A stretch of 64,000 nt of DNA. Origin: Symbiodinium natans (taxonomy: Eukaryota; Sar; Dinophyceae; Suessiales; Symbiodiniaceae). Within the stretch, counting starts at the first letter, position 1; each line of letters begins with the position of its first letter. Shown piece after piece: positions 34,370-43,750 of this stretch. Made by a program: the position numbers and the translations under genes. Below the pieces are notes generated by a model, which saw nothing but the letters and a program-made list of their open reading frames with translations, did not search any database and was not told where the DNA came from. Where the stretch lies: the NCBI GenBank assembly GCA_905221605.1, contig CAJNDS010000381.1, forward strand, positions 62,001 to 126,000, in the 5' to 3' direction.

Positions 34370-35690
34370 CTGCTATTTAAATAGGCCTTCATACTTAGAT
34401 TGGTTTTTCGGGGAGGAGAATTTAATAATATAAATATTCTAAGAAATAAAGGAGTCTTCATGTTTAGATAGGGGCCTTCAGATTTAAATTACTTAACTCG
34501 GGCAGGGACTGAAATGCCAGTTAAATACGTGTAAAAATTTTCAATAATTTTCATGCTTTAAATCCTGAAGGGGGGTCCTGGCCCCCTCCCGCAAGGAGAA
34601 TTAAATAATGGAACAACTGAAATCTGAGAGGGCCTTCAAATTTAAATCTGAGGGGGCCTTCATATCCCCCCCCCAGAAGGAAGGAGTGGCCCCCCCCTTC
34701 AAGATGAGAATTATTTAAATTTTGTAATTCTCGCCCCCTGAGCTAAATAATGTAAATATGGAAGGGTCTTCATATGTAAATAGGGGCCTGCGCATTTAAA
34801 TATGCACCGAATTTAAATAAGATAAATGATTCGGGGAGGGGGTTTAAAAACTTTCATGAAAGAAAATATTTCAAATAATTGGATCCTGAAAGGGGAGCCT
34901 AGCAGCCTAGCAGGGGGAATTAAATAGTTTAAATCTGAGGGGGCCTTCTTTTTTACTTATTAACTTGTCTAATTCCCCCCATAAGGAGAGAGCCCCCCCC
35001 CCCCCCTTCTTTCAGGATTTCAATTATTTACCTTATTTACATCAATGTGTTAAAAATGGTCAAATCCTAGAAGGGGGGCCTGGCCCCCTCCCGCCGGGGG
35101 AATTACATAATTGAAATCTGAAGGGGCCTTCATATTTAAATGAGGATGTTCATATAAAAAGAATACGTTATTTCATTCCCTCCAGAAGCTCCCCGCATTT
35201 TAGGATTTAGGTTATTTAAACTATTTGATTTTCAAATTTTTATCCCCACCAAATTAAAGAAGCTAGATAGTTTAAATGTGGAGGGCCTTCATATTTACAT
35301 GATTTAATTCGGGGAGGAGAATCACATAAATCAAATATGGAGGGACTTTCATATATAAATAGGGCCTTCATATTTAAAACTATCCAATTCGGGGAGGGTG
35401 TTTAATTAAATCATTTAAATAATATGTATCAGATATTTTATATAGTTGTACTAATTTGAAGAAATTAAGTCCTGAAAGGGGGGCCCTGGCCTCCTCCCGC
35501 GAAGGGGAAGTAAAACATTAGGTAATCTAAATCTGAAGGGGCCTTCATATTAAATAGGGGCTTCATATTTAAAGTATTGAGTTCCCCCCAGAAAGGAGGG
35601 AGCTGCCCCCCTTTCCGGATTTACACAGTTTAGTTGTTTAAATGCACCATGTCGAAGCCTGTCATACGAAACATCGATGCTAGCCGATCT
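34370..35690. repeat. AT-rich cassettes with repeated G-rich and C-rich modules
   Basis: Base composition is far more AT-rich than the rest of the window. A module like CCTGGCCCCCTCCCGC preceded by a G run occurs near 34575, 35085 and 35490, with a weaker copy near 34890. A complementary-looking module (CCCCCCAGAAGGAGGG type) occurs near 34665, 34975, 35180 and 35583. Between them GGGGCCTTCATATTTAAAT recurs. No coding sequence is seen. Confidence 0.75.
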
Positions 35691-35981
35691 TTTTTCTTAA
35701 ACGTGGGGTTTTGGAGGGGGGGTAGCATATATATATATATACACACACATATATATTAATATGTATGTATGTGTATATATATATATGGAACCCTCCCCAT
35801 GTACCCACGCCTTTTTCCAGAATCTCAGCTTCTGCAGCAAGGCGTGGGTTGTTGGGATCGGGTGAGTGCCTGAAAATCTGTAATACGTATATAAGCAGAC
35901 GAGGCCGAAATATACTTATTTAGTATACATAAGCACGTAAGTTTCGCTCCGAAACAAGATCAAACAAGATGGAACGCATTC

Positions 35982-36121
35982 AAATGCATTCAAAACGCAT
36001 TCAATTTGAATACGCTTTTGGATTCAAGATTCAAGATTCAAGATTCCCGGGCAAGTTCTCCCGGGCACCTTGAATCTTGAATCAAAAGCGTATTCAAGTT
36101 GAATGCGTTTTGAATGCATTT
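35982..36121. repeat. Long near-perfect hairpin
   Basis: A left arm of about 53 bases starting at 35982 (AAATGCATTCAAAACGCATT...) is matched by an inverted right arm at 36069-36121, with roughly one indel and one or two mismatches. The centre contains a second small inverted pair of CCCGGG sites around GCAAGTTCT. Confidence 0.9.
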
Positions 36122-36149
36122 GGATACGTTTTGAATCGATTTGAATCTG

Positions 36150-37340
36150 GGCTCTCCTAGGGACTCTCCTCTTTAAGATTTACGGACCCCTCTTTGGGGC
36201 TTAGGGCATAGGACTTGGGGAACAATAAAGAATTCGGGATCCCACCGTTTAGGGCTTAGCGCAAAGAATTTAGGGAATTGGACCTGTTTGTGCCCCTCTT
36301 TAGGGTTAGGGAATCGGATTTGAGAGTAAACACAAGGGAATAAGATTAAGGGATCCCGCTCTTTAAGATTTAGAGAAAGGAATGAGGCAATAAACGCAAC
36401 TTTTGCTTTCGGATTCTGGCTTAGGTTTAGGGTTTAGGGTGTAGGGTTCAGAGGGTTTAGGGTTTAGGCTTGCAGACCTGCATCTTTAGGACTTGGGGCT
36501 TTTCTAGGGGCTCTCCTCTAAGATTTACATACCCCTCTTTTGGGCTTGGGGCATAGGACTTAGGGAACCATAAAGAATTCGGGATCCCGCTTAGCGAGAA
36601 GGATTTAGGGAATAGGACCTGTTTTTTAGATGTAAGGGCCCCCTCTGCAGGGATAGGGAAGCGGATTTGAGAGTAAATATAGGGGAAAAAAAAGATTAAG
36701 GGATCCCGCTCTTTAAGATTTAGAGAAAAGGAATGAGGCAATAACAGTCATTGTTGCTTTCGGATTTTGGCTTAAGTTTAGGGTGTTTGGTTTAAAGGGT
36801 TTAGGGTTTAGGCTTGCAGACGTGCATCTTTAGGATTTGGGGATTTTCTAGGGGCTCTCGTTTTTAAGATTTACAAACCCCTCTTTGGGCTTTGGAAATC
36901 GGACTTAGGGAAAACTACTCAGGGAATAAGATGGGGAAGAAGATTTCGGGATCCCACCCTTTAGGGCTTAGCGAAAAGGATTTAGGGAATGGGACCTGTT
37001 TTTATCTGATTTGAGAGTAAATATACGGGAATAAGATTAAGGGATCCTGTTAAGATTTAGAGGAAAGAATTAGGCAAACAAATGCAAACAATTTCATTTT
37101 TGCTTTCGGATTTAGGGCTCTTCTAGGGGCTCCCCTCTTTGCGATTTGGGATAGTTATTTTGAAAAGGCTCCTCTTTAGGATTTAAGGACGCCCCTCGGT
37201 AGGGAATAGGACTTCGGGAATAGCATAATAAGATTTGGGTCCCACCCTTTACGGTTTCGCGACAAGGATTTAGGGAACAGGATTTGTTTTTAGGATTTAA
37301 GGGCTCTCCTTCTCAAGAGTTAGGGGCTCTCCTCCTTAGA
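36150..37340 (+). repeat. About 350-bp repeat units containing TTTAGGG motifs
   Basis: Three to four diverged copies start near 36150, 36500, 36845 and 37120. Each carries GGGGCTCTCCTCTTTAAGATT, ATTCGGGATCCC, GGGATCCCGCTCTTTAAGAT and a TTTAGGG-rich stretch. Copies become shorter and more degraded to the right. Confidence 0.8.
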
Positions 37341-37700
37341 ATTTAAGGATCCTATTTACCAAATCCTTATCACTAAATCCTAAAGAGCGGGGTCCCTACA
37401 TCTTGTTCCCTAGATTTTCTTCCCCTAATGTAATTCCCTAAGCCCTAAGGAGGGGCATCCTTACATCCCATTGAGGAGAGCCCTTGCATTTTACAAACCA
37501 ATCTTGTTCCCCAAGTCCTCTGTGCTAAATCCTAAAGAGCCGGATCCCCAAATCTGACTCCCTAAACCTTATTTCCTTAGTTTCATTCCCCAAATTGTGA
37601 TCCCTAATCCCTGAAGAGGGGGGTTCCTTAATTCCTATAGAGGAGAGCCTCCAAATCCTAAAAATACATCCTATTCCCGAAATCCTTTGCGCTGAGCCCT
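37341..37700 (-). repeat. Inverted continuation of the 350-bp repeat family
   Basis: The same vocabulary appears reverse-complemented (AAATCCTAAAGAGCGGG, GAGGAGAGCCC, CCCTAAGCCCTAAGG), so the repeat array turns back on itself inside element B. Confidence 0.7.
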
Positions 37701-37800
37701 AAAAACGCCGATTTTCCAGAAAATTGCCGGAATTTCAAGCACAAAGCGCGGGTACACGGGGGGGGTAGCATATCTATATATATATATATATACACACACA

Positions 37801-38200
37801 TGTTTCATGTATTCATGCTTGTATTTAGATACAGATAAATGAGCTGTTGTGGTAGTCTTTGTGCAATTCCGCGAATCTGCGAAAATATACCCACGAAAGA
37901 CATCGAAGTGAAGAGGTTCCGAACAACCGACACCTACATAACATAAACCGAGCAACAAGCTGCAGGTTGGCACATGATGTCACAGAACACAGGCAGATTC
38001 CATGTTGCAGCAGCCCTGGTAGGCTCCTCTTTGATGAAGCACCTCTTCATTGACCAGGACATGGGTTGGTTGGGCTTGAAAATCAGACTTGAACATGGCT
38101 GAAATGAGCTGAACCAGACTGCACAGCGCAGCCAACAGCCGAACGAAGCTGCCTTTTGGGCATTTGTGCGTGTGTGCGTTTGTGTGCGTTTATTTGTTTG
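37801..38200. other. Unassigned spacer
   Basis: No recognised gene. The part at about 37866-37885 contains GCGAATCTGCGAAAAT, a fragment resembling the 68-bp satellite unit. Confidence 0.4.
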
Positions 38201-38239
38201 TGTGTGTGTCTGTCTGTCAGTCAGTCAGTCAGTCAGTCA

Positions 38240-38307
<68 letters not shown>

Positions 38308-38325
38308 GTGTCTGTCTCTGTCTGC
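38201..38325 (+). repeat. TCAG/TCTG/TC microsatellite
   Basis: (TG)n, then (TCAG)n, then (TCTG)n, then (TC)n in sequence, without interruption. Frames on both strands give Cys/Leu/Ser or Asp/Arg/Thr repeats only. Confidence 0.95.
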
Positions 38326-40018
38326 ATCTGAAGAAGACTGCAAGACTGAGAGAGATTTCGAGAGGGGCAGGCAACAATTAACGCCAAAAGATTTCCCGAT
38401 GGCTTGTCGAACGCCAACATAGTTCTTACAAGATTTTTGGATACCCCCTCTTCTTGAGATGCGAAAGGCTCTGAGATGATGAAGTGGAAACTTGATGAGA
38501 GATGATACTTGAACTCAAAGGAACTGAAACAAGTAGAAGAATTAGAAGAAGAAAGGAAAAAAACAAACACCTTCGAAAGCAAGAACAAATGCATCTTAAG
38601 ACTAGAAAAGAAGGAGCGTGTGTGAACACACTGTCGGGTTGTTTGCAGCTTTTGTGAGTCATGCTGCCCAAAGCAATTACTCAATATCCAATGATCGAAA
38701 CGCTGGAATGTGCTAGCAGAAGCAGACATGCAAACTACTCCGCTGTTCAGATTCTGGCAAATGTCCAGCTCCTGTTCAGATGTTCTTGAAATCACAGCAA
38801 CGCGCGAGTGATGTCTGCAAGGATGCGCCCTTCACCTTTCACGGCCAAATGCCGGGTGAGGACAAGGACAAGAAGTTTGCATTAAGGCCAGCATTGGCTC
38901 CCACATGTGCAAGGTCCGTAGGCGCTTGGGTCATGGGAGAGTTCGCCCGATCTCGAGATTCGGAAGGCCCTGGGCAGAGGCGGATGCAGCCTGCACGCCG
39001 GCAGCCGAACGGGCTGCTGGAGCTTCTTCACCGCAGGGGTCCCGGCCAACCTCCAAAATCAATGTTGCCTGGGCTCGAAGTCACCACAAGCGTGCCTCAC
39101 AAGCGGAGTTTCATCATGTTTAAGAATTAAACTTGTAGCTCTTCAGCTGATTGTGCAGGGATGATACCGCACATTTGCTGACAGAGGCCGGGGAATTCCC
39201 GTTCCAGATATTTCCAGATGTCGAAAGAACGTAGCGAAGGTACTTTGAAAGTAAGATAAAGTAAGTAGGTCTTTCCACTTTCGACCGCTTGATGCTGTAA
39301 CTCGGAGACCCGTCCAGGCAGGCCACTGCCTGGAGACCATTGGCAGAGCCATGGTGATGACTCCAGTGCTGGGCGCCGAGCATCTCATGGCAAAACGTAG
39401 CAAATCCACCTCAGGACAATTCTGCCCTCCGGCGATGTAGCTTTCAGACGGACTTCGTTCCAGCATGCTCCAGTTCAGGCGCCAGGGCGGACTTTCCAGT
39501 GCTGCAGGAGACCCAGACAATTTAGGGAACAGTCATGTGGATCACAGCCTGGTCGTGACATCGCATGCTGTGCGTGCGCGACAGTGTACTCTGGCCGCAC
39601 CGCAGAGAAAAGAACACAATTGGAAATTGGCGAACGAGTGTTTTTTTGGGTCAGGTATCGTACAGCACCTGCCCTTTCTTTGCAGACAGTGCCAGAAGGT
39701 GATCCGGGGAGACCAGCCGCGGTAGCAGCGGTGCTCAATGCTTCTCAGGTGGTTTCCAGAGCCTGCGTAGGCCCTTTATGGATGACGCTTCAGCACACGC
39801 GCGTCAGGAAGGGCCATGGCAGGCAGGGTTCGTTGGAGAGCGCGGTGCCAAAGCTTGAAGTTTAGGTTTGGTCCAGTAGGCCACTTGTATGGCGGGTCTT
39901 GAGTCAGATGCTGGGTTGGGTCGGCATGTGTGGGGATCTCTGGGAGAGGTGGAGGCGACCTGTGTGTAGTGGCTGAAGCACCCTTCCGAAAGCCGTTGAA
40001 TTCGTAGAGCTCTCGCAT
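38326..40018. other. Unassigned region; faint retroelement-like remnant near 39590-39650
   Basis: No supported gene. One short frame near 39610-39648 reads RTQLEIGERVFFW, which faintly resembles the 'x-x-GDxVxYW' segment after a retroelement integrase. It is too short to call. Confidence 0.25.
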
Positions 40019-41638
40019 TTCGAAGCGGACGAGACCGTGACAGCCCAAAACCCCTAGAAGCGGACGAGACCGTGACATCCCAAAACCCCTAGAAGCGGAC
40101 GAGAATGTGACAGCCCAAAACCACAGTGACAGCCCAAAACCCCTAGAAGCGGACGAGACCTTGACAGCCCAAAACCCCTAGAAGCGGACGAGACCGTGAC
40201 AGCCCAAAACCCCTAGAAGCAGACGAGACCGTGACAGCTCGAAACCCCTAGAAGCGGACCCCAAAACCCCTAGAAACAGACGAGACCGTGACAGCCCAAA
40301 ACCCCTAGAAGCAGACGAGACCGGGACAGCCCAAAACCCATAGAAGCGGACGAGAATGTGACTGCCCAAACCCCTAGGAGCGGACGTGACCGTGACAGCC
40401 CAAAAACCCCTAGAAGCGGACGAGAGCGTGACAGCCCAAAACCCTTAGAAGCGGACGAGACCGTGACAGCCCAAAACCCCTAGAAGCGGACGAGACCGTG
40501 ACAGCCCAAAACCCCTAGAAGCGGACGAGACCGTGACATCCCAAAACCCCTAGAAGCGGACGAGACCGTGACAGCCCAAAACCCCTAGAAGCGGACGAGA
40601 CCGTGACAGCCCAAAACCCCTAGAAGCGGACGAGACCGTGACAGCCCAAAACCCCTGACAGAAGCGGACGAGACCGTGACAGCCCAAAACCCCTAGAAGC
40701 GGACGAGACCGTGACAGCCCAAAACAAACACCCCTAGAAGCGGACGAGACCGTGACAGCCCAAAACCCCTAGAAGCGGACGAGAATGTGACTGCCCCTAG
40801 AAGCGGACGAGACCGTGACAGCCCAAAACCCCTAGAAGCGGACGAGACCGTGACAGCCCAAAACCCCCAGAAGCGGACCCCAAAACCCCTACAAGCGGAC
40901 GAGACCGTGACATCCCAAAACCCGTAGAAGCGGACGAGACCGTGACAGCCCAAGACCCCTAGAAGCGGACGAGAACGTGACAGCCCAAAACCCCTAGAAG
41001 CGGACGAGACCGTGACAGCCCAAAACCCTAGAAGCGGACGAGAACGTGACAGCCCAAAACCCCTAGAAGCGGACGAGACCGTGACATCCCAAAACCCTAG
41101 AAGCGGACGAGACCGTGACAGCCCAAAACCCCTAGAAGCGGACGAGACCGTGACAGCCCAAAACCCCTAGAAGCGGACGAGACCGTGACAGCCCAAAACC
41201 CCTAGAAGCGGACGAGACCGTGACAGCCCAAAACCCCTAGAAGCGGACGAGACCGTGACAGCCCAAAACCCCTAGAAGCGGACGAGACCGTGACAGGCCA
41301 AAACCCCTAAAAGCGGACGAGACCGTGACAGCCCAAAACCCCTAGAAGCGGACGAGACCGTGACATCCCAAAACCCGTAGAAGCGGACGAGACCGTGACA
41401 GCCCAAGACCCCTAGAAGCGGACGAGACCGTGACAGCCCAAAACCCCTAGAAGCGGACGAGACCGTGACAGCCCAAAACCCTAGAAGCAGACGAGACCGT
41501 GACAGCCCAAAAACCCTAGAAGCAGACGAGAATGCGAAAATGTGATATCCCAAAACCCCTAGAAGCGGACGAGACCGTGACAGCCCAAAACCACTAGAAG
41601 CGGACGAGACCGTGACAGCCCAACACCCCTAGAAGGGC
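40019..41638. repeat. 35-bp satellite array, about 46 units
   Basis: Tandem units of 35 bp with core GACGAGACCGTGACAGCC followed by CAAAACCCCTAGAAGCG. Most copies differ only by C/T or G/A changes (CCGTGAC / ATGTGAC, CAGCCC / CATCCC). A few are truncated (near 40250, 40790 and 40870) and homogeneous runs exist at 40440-40620 and 41100-41280. Minus-strand frames give repeated Phe/Trp/Gly/Leu/Ser peptides that are artefacts. Confidence 0.97.
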
Positions 41639-43750
41639 CTAGGGCGACAGCACGCATGAATAGGTGAGTTGCTTTTGCAGTTATCAGGACAGGTGATCGC
41701 GGGCAAAGATCTTGGTTGAGCAGTTTGAGCGAGGACACGACATTCAGCAGCAAGGCAGGATACAGTAGGACAGGCTCAGGTTAGAGTAGTAGAGTATGAG
41801 TATGTCGGGTGCCACAGGGCTGTTGAGTCAGGGGGTATTGTGGGGTTGTGTTTAGAGCATGGGGCGGGCAAGGAAGGAGTCCGTGGAATGAATGCCATGT
41901 TGGCTGCGGCATGTCGACCACATGAGGGTGTGCGCATCACGCGAATGAGGCACCCCAACCCAGGTGTGTGTTGACGTCTCGCTGTTTCGACTAGATGACC
42001 AAACGGGTGGGGCACACTTGGTGTGATGCAGTGGCCGGAAAGTATTCTGAAAGTTGGAAAGGACATCTTTGACACAATGACACAATGACACGAAGGCGAA
42101 GCGAAGGCGAAGCGAAGGGACGCAAAGCGAGCTCCACGATCGGTCGCTGCCGTGAGTGCGTCTACCAAGCCGGAATCAAGCTGCAAAGAACTTCAACCCA
42201 TTGACTGTGCCATGCCCGTGGCACCTCACATTCGCACAAAGGTCTGGATGACGGCTCCTGTACTTGCTGCACTCCGCCCACAAGCAGAGGAGCGTCGTTG
42301 GTCACTTGTAGCAGGTCAGGGTTGGCGCATGTTCCCTGTGACAGGCTCGGCTGCGCAATGCGAGCTTCTTGTGACCGGTGGCAAAGACTCACCACAGCCT
42401 CGCAGGCCTCGGATTTCTGGAAGTGCCTCCCAAAGGGCGGTGGATGAAATCAGCTCTTGCAAGAGGCACAAAGGTTTAGCAGCCATGAAGGCCGCAGCTA
42501 TCCTTGTATCGCTCTACATAAAGAGAAGCAGGAGCATCTTAGCTCTAACGAACGCAGAGATGAACCCACAGGCGAACTGCCGGCACTTTTTGCTCCTAGC
42601 TTTGGCAGTGTAGATTCCCGGGCAGTTTCGGGAACTGGCGCCGCTGGCCGAGGCCTTACTTTGCAACGTGCCAGCAAGCCATGTCAAGTCACTGCCAGCC
42701 AGTGTCACATTGAAGCCGAGCATGAAGCAACGAAAATCATGTTTCTTGGCTGACCTCGTTGCCATTGAAAGGCCGTGGCCGGCGTGGTCATGAGCGAGAA
42801 GGAGAAGGCGCTTCCAGCTCCATGTCAGGGCCCAGCATCTCATGAGACCTGGGTCAGAAGTGCTCATAGCAATGAGGCAGTCCGGAGCATATTCGCAAGC
42901 CTCCAAAAATAGTTCAACTGAGGTTCAGGGCGTGTTCATATTGTCAACACCTTTGATGGGGTCGGTTGATGGCAGGAGTGTTGCACCTTGTTATGGTCAT
43001 GCAGGGCAAAAGCGAGAAGAAGAAGGATGACAAAAAGAAAGATGACAAGAAGGCTGGCCGCACAAGTGATTGTAAGTGTGTATGCAGTTGCGCTTTCGAC
43101 AAAATTGGCTCATGCTCCTGCATCTTCTCTGTGTATTTCGTGCTCCATTAGCGCCTCCTTCAATTCCCATCTGGTAGTCCTAAAAAATATACCTTCGGGC
43201 TCCAGCCCATGACCCAACGTATCCTCCGCACTGGCCCAGCATATTGGTAGGCTTTTCGAGTTCGGGCAAGCCAATAAGCCAATCGGCTTATTGGCTTGCC
43301 GGCTGCAGCGGCTTGCGAAAGGGCTTAGGGTTTCGCGTTTCGCGACTGTAATGCCTTAAGGCTCCCTTGCAAAGAAGCATTCAACTTCATGAGCTGCCTC
43401 TTTGGATAAAGGGGCCCGTTGTGCCCCACGAAGAGGGCGTGGGCCCCGTGTCGAAGTTGCCAGCGTTGCTTCGAGTCAAACCTCAGTTTGGGGTTCGGTG
43501 AGGCGTCAGGGTCTGGGGCTCAGCACATCACCAATCCGGGGGTCACACCCCGCTGGAGCCGACGTAAGCCGAGCCAATAAGCCGGTATAAAGCCGACATC
43601 GGCTGAAATCGCCTCGGATCGGTTTATCGGCTTGTACGGGCTTCATCGGTTTATCGGCTGCCCCACGGGTGTCGGGCCAAGAAAGCGCGCGCACTGTAAA
43701 ACTCACAAAGGATGCCTGGCACGTCCTAGAGCCACCAACCACTGCTCCGA
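41639..43750. other. Unassigned region upstream of HisRS; hairpin at 43265
   Basis: No recognised domain. A Lys/Asp-rich ATG frame at 43003-43056 (MQGKSEKKKDDKKKDDKK) could be a short basic 5' exon of an unknown gene. A perfect inverted repeat with 16-bp arms and a 4-bp loop (GGCAAGCCAATAAGCC, AATC, then its complement) lies at 43265-43300. Related ATAAGCCG/CGGCTTAT words are scattered at 43560-43665. Confidence 0.4.

Larger units (their letters stand above)
33381..35760. mobile_element. Element A: inverted-repeat element bounded by (TA)n, about 2.35 kb
   Basis: The left boundary (33396-33432) reads (TA)n-CATATGGTA-C8-TCCGAAACCCCACG. The right boundary (35702-35741) is its inverted copy, CGTGGGGTTTTGGAG-G7-TAGCATATATA, agreeing at about nine in ten positions by eye, including sequence inside the microsatellite. 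Between them are a 68-bp hairpin satellite and AT-rich cassettes. No transposase-like ORF is present. The structure suggests a non-autonomous foldback or MITE-like element inserted in, or generating, (TA)n tracts. Activity and family are inferences. Confidence 0.55.
35765..37800. mobile_element. Element B: second inverted-repeat element bounded by (TA)n, about 2.0 kb
   Basis: The left boundary (35775-35812) reads (TA)n-GGAACCCTCCCCATGTACCCACGC. The right boundary (37746-37785) is its inverted copy, GCGCGGGTACAC-G8-TAGCATATCTATATA. The subterminal sequence of this pair differs from that of element A while the G-run/TAGCATATA end is shared, as expected for two members of one family placed back to back. 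The interior has a large hairpin and telomere-motif-derived repeats but no transposase-like ORF. Confidence 0.5.

Noticed and set aside
38156-38795. Frames with Cys/Leu/Ser or Asp/Arg/Thr repeats
   Set aside because: They are produced by the TCAG/TCTG microsatellite.
39584-39865. Retroelement integrase C-terminal remnant
   Set aside because: Only about 13 residues resemble the motif and no integrase, reverse transcriptase or LTR is nearby; mentioned only in the region note.
40019-41638. CRISPR array
   Set aside because: Units are directly adjacent with no unique spacers, in a eukaryotic genome. The 68-bp array at 33448 was rejected for the same reason.
40178-41753. Several minus-strand frames of 60-90 codons with repeated Gly/Phe/Leu/Ser peptides
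   Set aside because: They are translations of the 35-bp satellite and change frame with each truncated unit.
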